NCBI RefSeq assembly: GCF_965208895.1
Contig: NZ_OZ242363.1
Location: forward strand, 3,224,001-3,288,000
From: Poriferisodalis sp965208895
GTDB taxonomy: Bacteria; Actinomycetota; Acidimicrobiia; Acidimicrobiales; Poriferisodalaceae
Length of the DNA stretch: 64,000 nt
Reading direction: 5' to 3'
Shown: piece after piece, positions 7,789-15,256 of the stretch
Numbering within the stretch: the first letter of the stretch is position 1
Layout: each line of letters starts with the position of its first letter
Notes under the pieces: model-generated
Database searches by the model: none
Seen by the model: only the letters and a program-made list of their open reading frames with translations
Told to the model about the DNA's origin: nothing
Translations under genes and position numbers: made by a program

Positions 7789-9654
7789 TCAGGCGGGTGT
7801 GCGCTGGAGGCGCTTGCGGGCTCGGCCGCGGGCGGTGGCGTCGAACACGGTCTTGCGGATGCGTACGGCGTTCGGGGTCACCTCAACGCACTCGTCATCA
7901 GCGATGAACTCCAGCGCCTGCTCGAGCGACAGGACTCGGGGCGGCGTCAGCCGGACGGTGTCGTCGGATGCAGCAGCCCGCACGTTGGTCTGCTTCTTCT
8001 TGCGGCAGATGTTGACGTCCATGTCCTCGGGCCGGGGGTTCTCGCCGATCACCATGCCCTCGTAGACCTCGTCGCCCGGAGCGACGAACAGCGATGCCCG
8101 TTCTTGGAGGGCTGCGATCGCGTACCCGGTGACGGCACCCGAGCGATCTGCGACGATCGAGCCCGAGTTGCGGGTGCGCACCTCGCCCAGCCACGGCGTG
8201 TAGCCCTCGAACACGCTGTTCATGAGCCCGTTGCCCCGCGTCTCGGTCAGGAATTCGGTGCGGAATCCGATGAGGCCGCGTGTCGCCACGACGTAGTCGA
8301 GCCGAACCCAGCCGGTGCCGTGATTCGACATATTCAGCATGGTCGCCTTGCGCTCGCCGAGCATCTGGGTGACAGCGCCGACGAATTCTTCGGGCACGTC
8401 GATCGTGACGCGCTCGGTGGGCTCGCAGAGCCGGCCGTCGACGGTGCGGCTGATCACTTCGGGTTTGCCGATTGTCAGCTCGAAGCCCTCGCGCCGCATG
8501 ATCTCCACCAGCACCGCTAGCTGCAGCTCGCCCCGACCCTGGACCTGCCAGGTGTCGGGACGGTCGGCTTCGTGGACCCGGATCGAGACATTGCCGATGA
8601 GCTCGGCGTCGAGACGATTCTTGATGAGGCGAGCGGTGAGCTTGTCGCCTTCCCGACCTGACATCGGCGAGGTGTTGATGCCGATCGTGATCGACAGGCT
8701 CGGCTCGTCGACCCTGATGAGCGGCAGCGGAGCGGGACGTTCCAGATCGGTGAGCGTCTCCCCGATCGTGATGTCCGGTATGCCCGAGATCGCGATGATC
8801 TCGCCCGCGCTGGCCTCGTTGGCGTCGACTGGTTCGAGGCTCTCGGTCACGTAGAGCTCGTTGATCTTGGCGGCCGAGACGGTTCCGTCGGTTCGACACC
8901 ACGACACGGTCTGGCCGCGCTTGATGGTGCCGTGCATCACACGGCACAGCGCAATGCGTCCCACGTACGGACTCGAGTCGAGATTGGTGACCCACGCCTG
9001 CAGCGGGTGCTCGGGATCGTGACGGGGGGCCGGGACGGTGGCGAGCAGCGTGTCGAACATCGGACGCAGATCGGTGCCGGGCACCTCGGGCTGCAACGAG
9101 GCCGTGCCGCGTCGGGCGTCGGTGTAGACGATGGGAAAGTCGATCTGGTCGTCGGTGGCGTCGAGGTCCATGAACAGCTCGTAAACCTCGTCGACCACTT
9201 CGCTGACGCGGGAGTCGGGCCGGTCGATCTTGTTGACCACGAGCACGACGGGCAGCTGCAGTTCCAATGCCTTGCGCAGGACGAAGCGCGTCTGGGGCAA
9301 TGGGCCTTCGCTGGAGTCGACCAGCAGCAAGACCCCGTCCACCATCGTGAGGGCGCGCTCGACCTCGCCGCCGAAATCCGCGTGGCCAGGCGTGTCGAGA
9401 ATGTTGATCTTGGTCTCCGTCCCAGCGTCGTCGGTATACCGGACGGCGGTGTTCTTGGCCAGGATCGTGATGCCCTTCTCGCGTTCGAGATCCATGGAGT
9501 CCATGACCCGTTCCGCGACCGTCTCATTGGAGCGAAAGGCGCCCGACTGCCACAGCATGGCGTCGACCAACGTCGTCTTGCCGTGGTCGACATGGGCGAT
9601 GATCGCCACATTGCGCAGATCGGCGCGCGCAACAAGATTTTCGGTTTTAGACAT
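7789..9654 (-). CDS. typA: Ribosome-associated GTPase TypA/BipA
   Basis: Translational GTPase of 621 aa that binds the 70S ribosome and acts in ribosome assembly and stress or cold adaptation. The G1 motif is in AIIAHVDHGKTTLVDAML (about residues 17-34), G2 near EREKGITI, G3 in LDTPGHADF and G4 in VVNKIDRPDSR. EF-G-like domains II, III and V follow, then the TypA-specific C-terminal domain (EGMVIGENPRPEDMDVN, KKKQTNVRAA). ATG 9654 (MSKTENLVARADLRN) is chosen because the family begins a few residues before the first beta strand; an in-frame extension further upstream has no homology. Length is typical. Confidence 0.97.
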   Translation of the reverse strand: MSKTENLVARADLRNVAIIAHVDHGKTTLVDAMLWQSGAFRSNETVAERVMDSMDLEREKGITILAKNTAVRYTDDAGTETKINILDTPGHADFGGEVERALTMVDGVLLLVDSSEGPLPQTRFVLRKALELQLPVVLVVNKIDRPDSRVSEVVDEVYELFMDLDATDDQIDFPIVYTDARRGTASLQPEVPGTDLRPMFDTLLATVPAPRHDPEHPLQAWVTNLDSSPYVGRIALCRVMHGTIKRGQTVSWCRTDGTVSAAKINELYVTESLEPVDANEASAGEIIAISGIPDITIGETLTDLERPAPLPLIRVDEPSLSITIGINTSPMSGREGDKLTARLIKNRLDAELIGNVSIRVHEADRPDTWQVQGRGELQLAVLVEIMRREGFELTIGKPEVISRTVDGRLCEPTERVTIDVPEEFVGAVTQMLGERKATMLNMSNHGTGWVRLDYVVATRGLIGFRTEFLTETRGNGLMNSVFEGYTPWLGEVRTRNSGSIVADRSGAVTGYAIAALQERASLFVAPGDEVYEGMVIGENPRPEDMDVNICRKKKQTNVRAAASDDTVRLTPPRVLSLEQALEFIADDECVEVTPNAVRIRKTVFDATARGRARKRLQRTPA

Positions 9655-9985
9655 GGCGAGCCTCGCTGAACGGGAGTAACGCGTGAGATCGGCGTGCGGG
9701 CTCACCGCGGGTGAGTGCAGCCGATGACTCCGGGTGCTGCGCAGGCCTTCAATCCACCCAGAGGTCGTAATGGCAGCCGGGTATGAGGACCCGGCAGCGC
9801 TGAACTCTACGGGCGCAGCTGTGCTCAACGGCCAGTCGGCTCAGCAGTCCGCCATGGCGCCGAGCGCGGCGCAGACTTCCGGCCGACGATGGACGCGCCG
9901 ATCTGACGCCGTCGCCGTCTGCCGAGCATCGCTCCGAGCGCTCGCCGCAAGCTTCTGGCAATTTCAGTCATCGAGTCGCCTGTGT
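9655..9985. other. Intergenic region upstream of typA, no gene seen
   Basis: These 331 bp lie between the typA start and the stop of the DUF4143 ATPase gene. The only structure noted is a hairpin with stem GCCGGGT/ACCCGGC and a 6-nt loop at 9776-9795. It has no T-tract and so is not a convincing intrinsic terminator. Open frames on both strands lack homology. Confidence 0.5.
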
Positions 9986-11257
9986 TCACGGCCCTAGCGC
10001 GGTGATGGGTACGACCGTCGTGCCGTCTGGTCTGTCGTAGCCGTAGCCAGTGGCTGTGATGATGAGCAGTTTCGCGGGTTCGCCGAGGCGTGACGTGTCC
10101 ACCTTGTCGCGCAGGCGCAGCAGCGAACGGGCGGCCTGCTCGATGTTGTCGTTTCCGCCGAGCTTGACCTCCGCGGCGATCCAGCGTCCGTCGCGTGCTT
10201 CGATGACGGCGTCGGCTTCGAGATGGTCGCTGTCGCGGTAGTGATACACCTCCGCACCGTTGGCCTGGGCGTAGATGCGCAGGTCCCGCACCACCAATGA
10301 CTCAAAGAGGAAACCGAGCGCTCGCAGGTCTGACAGCAGGCGTTGGGGGCTCGCACCGAGGGCTGCTACCGCGAGCGAGGGGTCGACGAAGTGTCGCTTG
10401 GGAGCAGCGCGCAGCGTGGCCCTCGAGCGCAGATGCGTGCGCCAGCACGGTGCGTCTTCGACGACAAAGAGCCGTTCGAGCGAGCGCAGATACTCCGTCG
10501 CGGTCGTGCGATTCAGCGGTCGGTCTCCGCTGGTCTCCGCGGCGAGCTTCGAGAACGACGCAGTGGTCGCGACGTTGCGCGCGATCGAAGCGATGAGGCG
10601 CGCCACCCCGCCAGGATCACGCGCCACCCCGTCGACTGCACTGATGTCAGTTCGACACAGCTCTGCGAGGTAGTTGTCCAAGAACAGTTGCGCGTCGGTC
10701 ACGGTCCGATCCAGCAATCGAGGCCAGCCGCCCCTGCAGAGGGCTTCAACGAGGTCGGCGAATTCGACCTCCGGCTGCCGCGCCCTCACAGGTTCCGCCT
10801 CGAGCATGGATCCGATCGACACCTCCGCGGAGGACTCGCCCGTTTCCTGCAATGACATCGGGCGCATGAGCACTCGCGCGATGCGTCCGGCACCGGAGTG
10901 GCGAGTGATGTCGTCGGCAGGCACGGCTGAACCGGTCAGGATGAATCGACCAGTTCGGCGTCCCTCATCGCTGGCGTGCCGGGCTTGGTTCCAGATTTCT
11001 GGAGCGAGCTGCCACTCGTCGAGCAGGCGCGGTTCGGGACCCTCGAGAATGAGCCCGGGCGCAACCGAGACTGATTGGCGGGCGTCGAGATCGCGGTCGA
11101 ACAGCACCTCGCTGCGTGCGAATTTTCGACCTGTCCAGGTCTTGCCGCAGCCCCTTGGCCCCTCGATGACGACGGTGGGCATGGCCCTCAACGCTCTCGC
11201 GACTGCTGAGTCGGTCACGCGTGGTCGGTAGCCGTCGGGTTCGAGCGTGTCTGACAT
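9986..11257 (-). CDS. DUF4143 / AAA_14-family ATPase
   Basis: Protein of 423 aa with an N-terminal P-loop ATPase (TVVIEGPRGCGKTW, Walker A about residues 33-40; RLLDEWQLAPEIWNQARH, Walker B-like Asp-Glu; FILTGSAVPADD, sensor). A winged-helix-like middle (TTATEYLRSLERLFVVEDAPCW) leads to the C-terminal DUF4143 domain. The latter ends in a PD-(D/E)xK-like core (DSDHLEADAVIEARDGRW, then AAEVKLGG). Family members are common in actinobacteria and their biological role is not settled. ATG 11257 (MSDTLEPDGYRPRV) is preferred over an in-frame start 60 nt upstream, since homology begins at YRPRVTD. A four-unit repeat array lies 77-168 bp upstream of this start. A fragment of a related gene is at 25585-25701. 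Confidence 0.85.
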   Translation of the reverse strand: MSDTLEPDGYRPRVTDSAVARALRAMPTVVIEGPRGCGKTWTGRKFARSEVLFDRDLDARQSVSVAPGLILEGPEPRLLDEWQLAPEIWNQARHASDEGRRTGRFILTGSAVPADDITRHSGAGRIARVLMRPMSLQETGESSAEVSIGSMLEAEPVRARQPEVEFADLVEALCRGGWPRLLDRTVTDAQLFLDNYLAELCRTDISAVDGVARDPGGVARLIASIARNVATTASFSKLAAETSGDRPLNRTTATEYLRSLERLFVVEDAPCWRTHLRSRATLRAAPKRHFVDPSLAVAALGASPQRLLSDLRALGFLFESLVVRDLRIYAQANGAEVYHYRDSDHLEADAVIEARDGRWIAAEVKLGGNDNIEQAARSLLRLRDKVDTSRLGEPAKLLIITATGYGYDRPDGTTVVPITALGP

Positions 11258-11333
11258 GGCTGCGATTCGTCGGTTGGCGGGCGGCGGCACAGTGCGCCAC
11301 GCACACCGAACCTGCAACCGCTCGAGATCCGAT

Positions 11334-11425
11334 CCTACAGAATGTCCGCCAAACAGCCAACAGTTTATGGAGTATCCAACCTACAGTTTGAGGACTGATT
11401 GGCCGACAGTTTGTGGGCGGGGGGT
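11334..11425. repeat. Array of four 23-bp direct repeats upstream of the DUF4143 ATPase gene
   Basis: Units start at 11334, 11357, 11380 and 11403, exactly 23 bp apart. Starts are CCTACAGAATG, CCAACAGTTTATGG, CCTACAGTTTGAGG and CCGACAGTTTGTGG. There are no spacers, so this is not CRISPR. The position upstream of the minus-strand ATPase gene suggests operator-like sites. Related units are at 7741-7786 and, degenerate, at 25458-25521. Confidence 0.75.
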
Positions 11426-11451
11426 GCTCGGGCGGTTGCCCGCCGGAGGCG

Positions 11452-12984
11452 CTAGAGGACGCCGTCCCAGAGGTTGATTTCTGCTGCGGCGGGACTGTTC
11501 GCGACACGGCACTCGTTGTCGAAGAGCATCGTCGGCCGGCTGCTCGCATCCCAGCGCGGCCAATCGGGCAGGCCGCCGTGGTTGGGATTGCCGTCGGTGA
11601 CGAACCGGACCCATGCATCGTGCGTGGCCGCAATCAGATCGGCCGGCGGGTTGTCGCCGACGAAACCGCGGCCCATGTCGTTGTCGGTCTGGTCGAAGGC
11701 AAACGGCACCTCGATGAAGTGGTGCGCCCCCCATTCGCCCTCGCGCTCTGGGTTCTCCCAGTCGAAGCGGTACATCCACAGGTCCGAGTTCTGCGCAGAC
11801 TGCGCATCAGCCAGGCGGACGGCCGGCACGGTGAACATCCGGTCGGTTTCGATCGCGGCGGCGAGCTCGTGCGGTGCAGCGCCGGGCCGATTGTCGGTGT
11901 ACAGCTTCAGCGCAGCATCGCCGTCCTTGCCTGCCATGCCGAAAACCGCCCCCACGGTGGCCGACACCAGCTCTTCGTTGAACATCTCCTTGAGGTCCAC
12001 GAGGAAGATCAGCGCTTCCTCCTTGGTCGCTCCGACCATCACAGAAACATCCTTCGCCGAGCCCGCCGCGATCGCGTCGATCGGTCGTTGGGGCAGTTCC
12101 TCGGTGAAGTAGGTGGGCTGGAACGCCATCGGCACCGCCGCTGCCTCGCGGTACTTCTCGGGGTCTCGTGTGGCGCCCAAGTCGTCGGTGATGGCGATCT
12201 GCGCTGCCAGCAGGTCGTCGTTGCTGACGGCGGCGAGTGCAGCCGAGTCGCCGGGTGTGACGCCGACTGCCTCCATGACATAGGTGCTGATCAACGCTGC
12301 GGTGTCGGCGCTGAGACCGTTGTGCGCAGCACCGCTCTGGGGAATCGCAGCCCGGAACATCCCGTTGGCTGCAGGCATCGCCATCAGCGTGGAGCAGCTC
12401 ATTCCGCCGGCGGACTCGCCGGCGATGGTGACCTTGGACGCATCGCCGCCGAATGCGGCGATGTTGTCCTGCACCCACTGCAGCGCTGCGACTTGGTCCA
12501 GCATGCCGACGTTGCCGGACTGGGCGTACTCGCCGAAGTGGCCGCCCAGATTCATGAATCCCTGGACGCCGAGCCGGTAGTTGATCGTCACGCAGACCAC
12601 GCCGTCGCGGGCGAACGCTGCGCCGTTGTAGACGTCGTCGATGCCGCTGCCGGCGTAGAAGGCGCCGCCGTGGATCCACACCAGCACCGGCATGCCGCCC
12701 GCGCCCGGGTCCGGCGTCCACACATTCAGCCGCAGGCAGTCATCGCCGGCCGGATTGGGCGGAGTGCCCAGCTCGCCGAAAATGCCGGGCATGGGCTGCT
12801 GCAGTGCTACGGGGCCGTAGTCCGACGCGTCACGCACGCCGTCCCAGCCCGCAGGAGCGACAGGGGGGCGAAAACGCAAGTCGCCCACCGGCGGTGCCGC
12901 ATAGGGAATGCCCTTGTAGGCGTGGACGCCTTGGTCGTCGCCGCCAGCCAGCCGTCCTGAGCCGATGGTTACTTCTGCTGCCAT
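11452..12984 (-). CDS. Type B carboxylesterase (para-nitrobenzyl-esterase-like)
   Basis: Alpha/beta-hydrolase of 510 aa in the carboxylesterase/lipase family. The nucleophile elbow is GESAGG within VTIAGESAGGMS, Ser near residue 191. The oxyanion-hole block is VLVWIHGGAFYAGSG (about 95-110), the catalytic Glu region is near the middle, and a His is in EWGAHHFIEVPFAF late in the protein. There is no signal peptide, so the enzyme is probably cytoplasmic, acting on small esters. ATG 12984 (MAAEVTIGSGRL) is preceded by GAGGGG at 6 nt. A much longer in-frame extension upstream has no homology. It is divergent from the MFS transporter gene. Confidence 0.9.
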   Translation of the reverse strand: MAAEVTIGSGRLAGGDDQGVHAYKGIPYAAPPVGDLRFRPPVAPAGWDGVRDASDYGPVALQQPMPGIFGELGTPPNPAGDDCLRLNVWTPDPGAGGMPVLVWIHGGAFYAGSGIDDVYNGAAFARDGVVCVTINYRLGVQGFMNLGGHFGEYAQSGNVGMLDQVAALQWVQDNIAAFGGDASKVTIAGESAGGMSCSTLMAMPAANGMFRAAIPQSGAAHNGLSADTAALISTYVMEAVGVTPGDSAALAAVSNDDLLAAQIAITDDLGATRDPEKYREAAAVPMAFQPTYFTEELPQRPIDAIAAGSAKDVSVMVGATKEEALIFLVDLKEMFNEELVSATVGAVFGMAGKDGDAALKLYTDNRPGAAPHELAAAIETDRMFTVPAVRLADAQSAQNSDLWMYRFDWENPEREGEWGAHHFIEVPFAFDQTDNDMGRGFVGDNPPADLIAATHDAWVRFVTDGNPNHGGLPDWPRWDASSRPTMLFDNECRVANSPAAAEINLWDGVL

Positions 12985-13282
12985 GTCTGCCCCCTCGTTG
13001 GTACGCGAGCTTCCCCCGCAGAGCCACTCCGATGATCCTCCACGCCAAGTCGGCAGCGAGGATCCCCCGAACTCGTGGCTCACACTATGCGCGCGCTCCA
13101 TCGGGCAGTGCTGTGCACCGCGGGGCCACTCGCTCTCCGCCCGTGCGTCGGCGGACGACGCCGACAGGCCGTGAGAACGATGCTCAGCGCGAAATCCGCA
13201 AGGTGGCAGCCCCAGATCAACGCCGCCGATGTGGCGGTCGTAGCGGCTCTTGCGTCGGCGCAGAACTAGCGTGCGCGGGCTT
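12985..13282. other. Divergent intergenic region between esterase and MFS transporter genes
   Basis: About 298 bp that must hold the promoters of both divergent genes. No clear -35/-10 pair, repeat or conserved RNA is recognised. Confidence 0.4.
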
Positions 13283-14449
13283 ATGGAAAGACAGGGCACG
13301 GGCGGCGAGTGGCGCCGCGTGCTGCTTTATTTCGGCGGAATGATGGGACCGCTCGGCACGTTCGTGATGCTGCCGATGATCCCCGAGCTGCGCTCGACTT
13401 TCTCGGTCACCACCGGCCAGATCGGCTGGGCTCTTTGGTGCTACCTGGTGCCGTTCGCCGGGCTCTTGCTGGTGTCGGGCACGATCGCCGACCGCTGGGG
13501 TCGCGCCCGGATATTGCGCCCTGCCGTCGCGCTCTATGCAGTGGCGACCCTCGGATGCGCCGTCGCGCCGACCTACGTGTGGTTTCTCGCGGCCCGTGTC
13601 GGGCAGGGCTCGATGAACGCATTCATCACGCCGCTGCTGCTGGCGATGCTGACCGAAACAACGCCCACGGGTCGCGTCGGGCGCGTCGTGGGTCGCTACG
13701 CGGCGTTCCAGGCCCTCGGTCAGCTGTCTGCGCCGATGCTGGGCGGGATCGGCGCAGACACCAACTGGCGCCTTGCGTACGTCGCGACGGCCGCCGTCGG
13801 CGCACTCATCGCACTGCTGCTGCCGAAGGCGTCGACTCCCGATGAGCCGGCCACGTCCAGCACGCCCATTTCGCCGCCTCAGCTGCGCACGCTGATGCGC
13901 CGCTCGACGTTGCTTGTCGCCGCGACTGCGATGTTGGCCGCACTGGGCCCGGTCGGCGCCAGGATTTTGGTGGCGCTGAGCGGCCGGGACGTGATCGGGC
14001 TGACGGGTTCGCAGGTGGGGGTGCTGCTGTTTGCGGGGGGTGTCGCCGGCATGGCAGCGGCGCCGTTGTGGGGCATCGTGCTGGACCGCTTGGGAGGGCG
14101 GCGGGCAGCCACGATCGCCATCGTCACATGCTCGGGACTGGTGGCCCTGCTGCCCGTGGCACAGTCGACGTGGCTGCTTGCATGTGTCTGGTTCGTCGCG
14201 GGCGCAGCCACCCAGGCCACCGTGGTCAGCTTTCAGTCGCTCGCCTCGATTGCAGCGCCCGACAATCGGGCGGGCGCGCTCTCATTCACGCTGTCGCTTC
14301 GGTTCAGCGGTCACGCGATCGGTTCGATCGTGTGGCTTCCGGTGTTCGCGGTCAGCCCGACGGCGGCGTACCTCGCCTCCGCCGCGGTTGGCGGTCTCGC
14401 TGTCGTGGCCGTTCTGGCCAGCCGGCTGGACACCAACGGCCCGGACTGA
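13283..14449 (+). CDS. MFS transporter, 12-TM drug/metabolite exporter type
   Basis: Membrane protein of 388 aa with about 12 predicted hydrophobic helices. The first-half MFS loop motif is seen as GTIADRWGRARILRPAV (about residues 66-82, G-x-x-x-D-R-x-G-R). The second half repeats it as GIVLDRLGGRRAATI. This signature places it near DHA-type drug/H+ antiporters; the substrate is unknown. ATG 13283 (MERQGTGGEW) is preferred, but in-frame starts at 13250 and GTG 13271 exist. No regulator gene is adjacent. Confidence 0.85.
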   Translation: MERQGTGGEWRRVLLYFGGMMGPLGTFVMLPMIPELRSTFSVTTGQIGWALWCYLVPFAGLLLVSGTIADRWGRARILRPAVALYAVATLGCAVAPTYVWFLAARVGQGSMNAFITPLLLAMLTETTPTGRVGRVVGRYAAFQALGQLSAPMLGGIGADTNWRLAYVATAAVGALIALLLPKASTPDEPATSSTPISPPQLRTLMRRSTLLVAATAMLAALGPVGARILVALSGRDVIGLTGSQVGVLLFAGGVAGMAAAPLWGIVLDRLGGRRAATIAIVTCSGLVALLPVAQSTWLLACVWFVAGAATQATVVSFQSLASIAAPDNRAGALSFTLSLRFSGHAIGSIVWLPVFAVSPTAAYLASAAVGGLAVVAVLASRLDTNGPD

Positions 14450-14493
14450 ATCGGCCGTGGGGGCCGATGCCGGCACATTCCCGGGAAATCGCT

Positions 14494-14523
14494 TTGCTGC
14501 GTGCGTGACCTCGTGTCTAATTT
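14494..14523 (+). promoter_or_regulatory. Candidate sigma70-type promoter of the HicA-like pair
   Basis: TTGCTG at 14494-14499 and TAATTT at 14518-14523 are 18 bp apart, about 43 bp before the ATG at 14566. A 6-bp inverted repeat, GCGTGA (14503-14508) and TCACGC (14523-14528), overlaps the -10 region and could be an autoregulatory operator. Confidence 0.4.
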
Positions 14524-14565
14524 CACGCGATCCCAGCGAACGGACGGAAGACCGGGTAGACACCG

Positions 14566-14781
14566 ATGCCCACGCGACCGCGGCACAACAATCGAGACTA
14601 CGAGTCGCTGTTGCGAGAAGCGGAAGGCCGCGGTTGGCGGGTGAAGAAGATGAGAAAGCACTTCTTGCTTCTGTGCCCATGTGACTGTCAGTGCGTCGTT
14701 ACAGTTGGATCCACGCCCTCCGACTGGCGAGGCATCAAGAACACGCGAGCGAAGATCAACCGATGCAAGAGCAGGAGATGA
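14566..14781 (+). CDS. Small HicA-like (dsRBD-fold) putative toxin
   Basis: Basic protein of 71 aa. Its pattern (YESLLREAEGRGWRVKK, then MRKHFLLLCPCDCQCVVTV and STPSDWRGIKNTRAKI) resembles HicA-like mRNA-interferase folds: an N-terminal helix, a G-W turn, then a strand carrying a His (K-H, about residue 31-32) where the catalytic His of HicA lies. The CPC-x-C cysteines are typical of an actinobacterial HicA-like subgroup. Its stop overlaps the next gene's start as ATGA, so the two are translationally coupled, as in toxin-antitoxin pairs. It could instead be a non-toxic RNA-binding protein. Confidence 0.6.
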   Translation: MPTRPRHNNRDYESLLREAEGRGWRVKKMRKHFLLLCPCDCQCVVTVGSTPSDWRGIKNTRAKINRCKSRR

Positions 14782-15179
14782 GCGTGCGGAGCAAGGCGAG
14801 CGGACCTCGTACCGAAGTGACGATCACCGGCACCCTCAGCCGCGTCGATGCCGATGGAGTTCGACCTCTCACCTACGACGAGTTCGTCGATTTCGTGAGC
14901 AGCGCCGCCGACCATCTCCATGACGACGGTCGCCTCGTCGATCCAATGGTGTCGGGGCAGGCCGGCACTGGGGAGCTTTCGATTTCCTTCCGCGTGCCCG
15001 TTTCGATTGGTGCACCCGAGCTCACAGTTCGTCTCTCAGAGATCATCGACAGCCTCAACGACGCGCTCGGGCTTGTTTGGCCACACGATCCTGTGCCGCC
15101 TGCTCGCGGACACGGCACGACGATGCTGAACCCGACAAGCCAGCACCTCGACGGAATCGGCCAACCGGCGTTCGCCTAG
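14778..15179 (+). CDS. Uncharacterised partner of the HicA-like protein
   Basis: Acidic protein of 133 aa with no family that I recognise. It has a strand-rich N-terminus (TEVTITGTLSRVDADG), a helix with YDEFVDFVSSAADHLHDDG, and a region (ISFRVPVSIGAPELTVRLSEI) suggesting an alpha/beta sandwich. ATG 14778 overlaps the previous stop by ATGA with AGGAG touching it; an alternative in-frame ATG lies at 14763. It does not look like HicB, which normally carries a partial RNase-H fold plus an HTH or RHH. Its position suggests an antitoxin or co-effector role. Confidence 0.6.
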   Translation: MSVRSKASGPRTEVTITGTLSRVDADGVRPLTYDEFVDFVSSAADHLHDDGRLVDPMVSGQAGTGELSISFRVPVSIGAPELTVRLSEIIDSLNDALGLVWPHDPVPPARGHGTTMLNPTSQHLDGIGQPAFA

Positions 15180-15256
15180 ACCTCTACGACCCAGCCGACT
15201 GGACACCAACGGCCCGGTCTGAACCGGCCGTCTCGGCCGATTCCGGCTGCGAGCTG

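Noticed and set aside
9776..9795. Intrinsic terminator
   Set aside because: The 7-bp stem has no following T-tract in either direction.
9734..9997. Small gene upstream of typA
   Set aside because: 87 codons with no ribosome-binding site, no motif and overlap with the end of the ATPase gene.
11334..11425. CRISPR array
   Set aside because: Units are contiguous 23-mers without spacers, and no cas genes are nearby.
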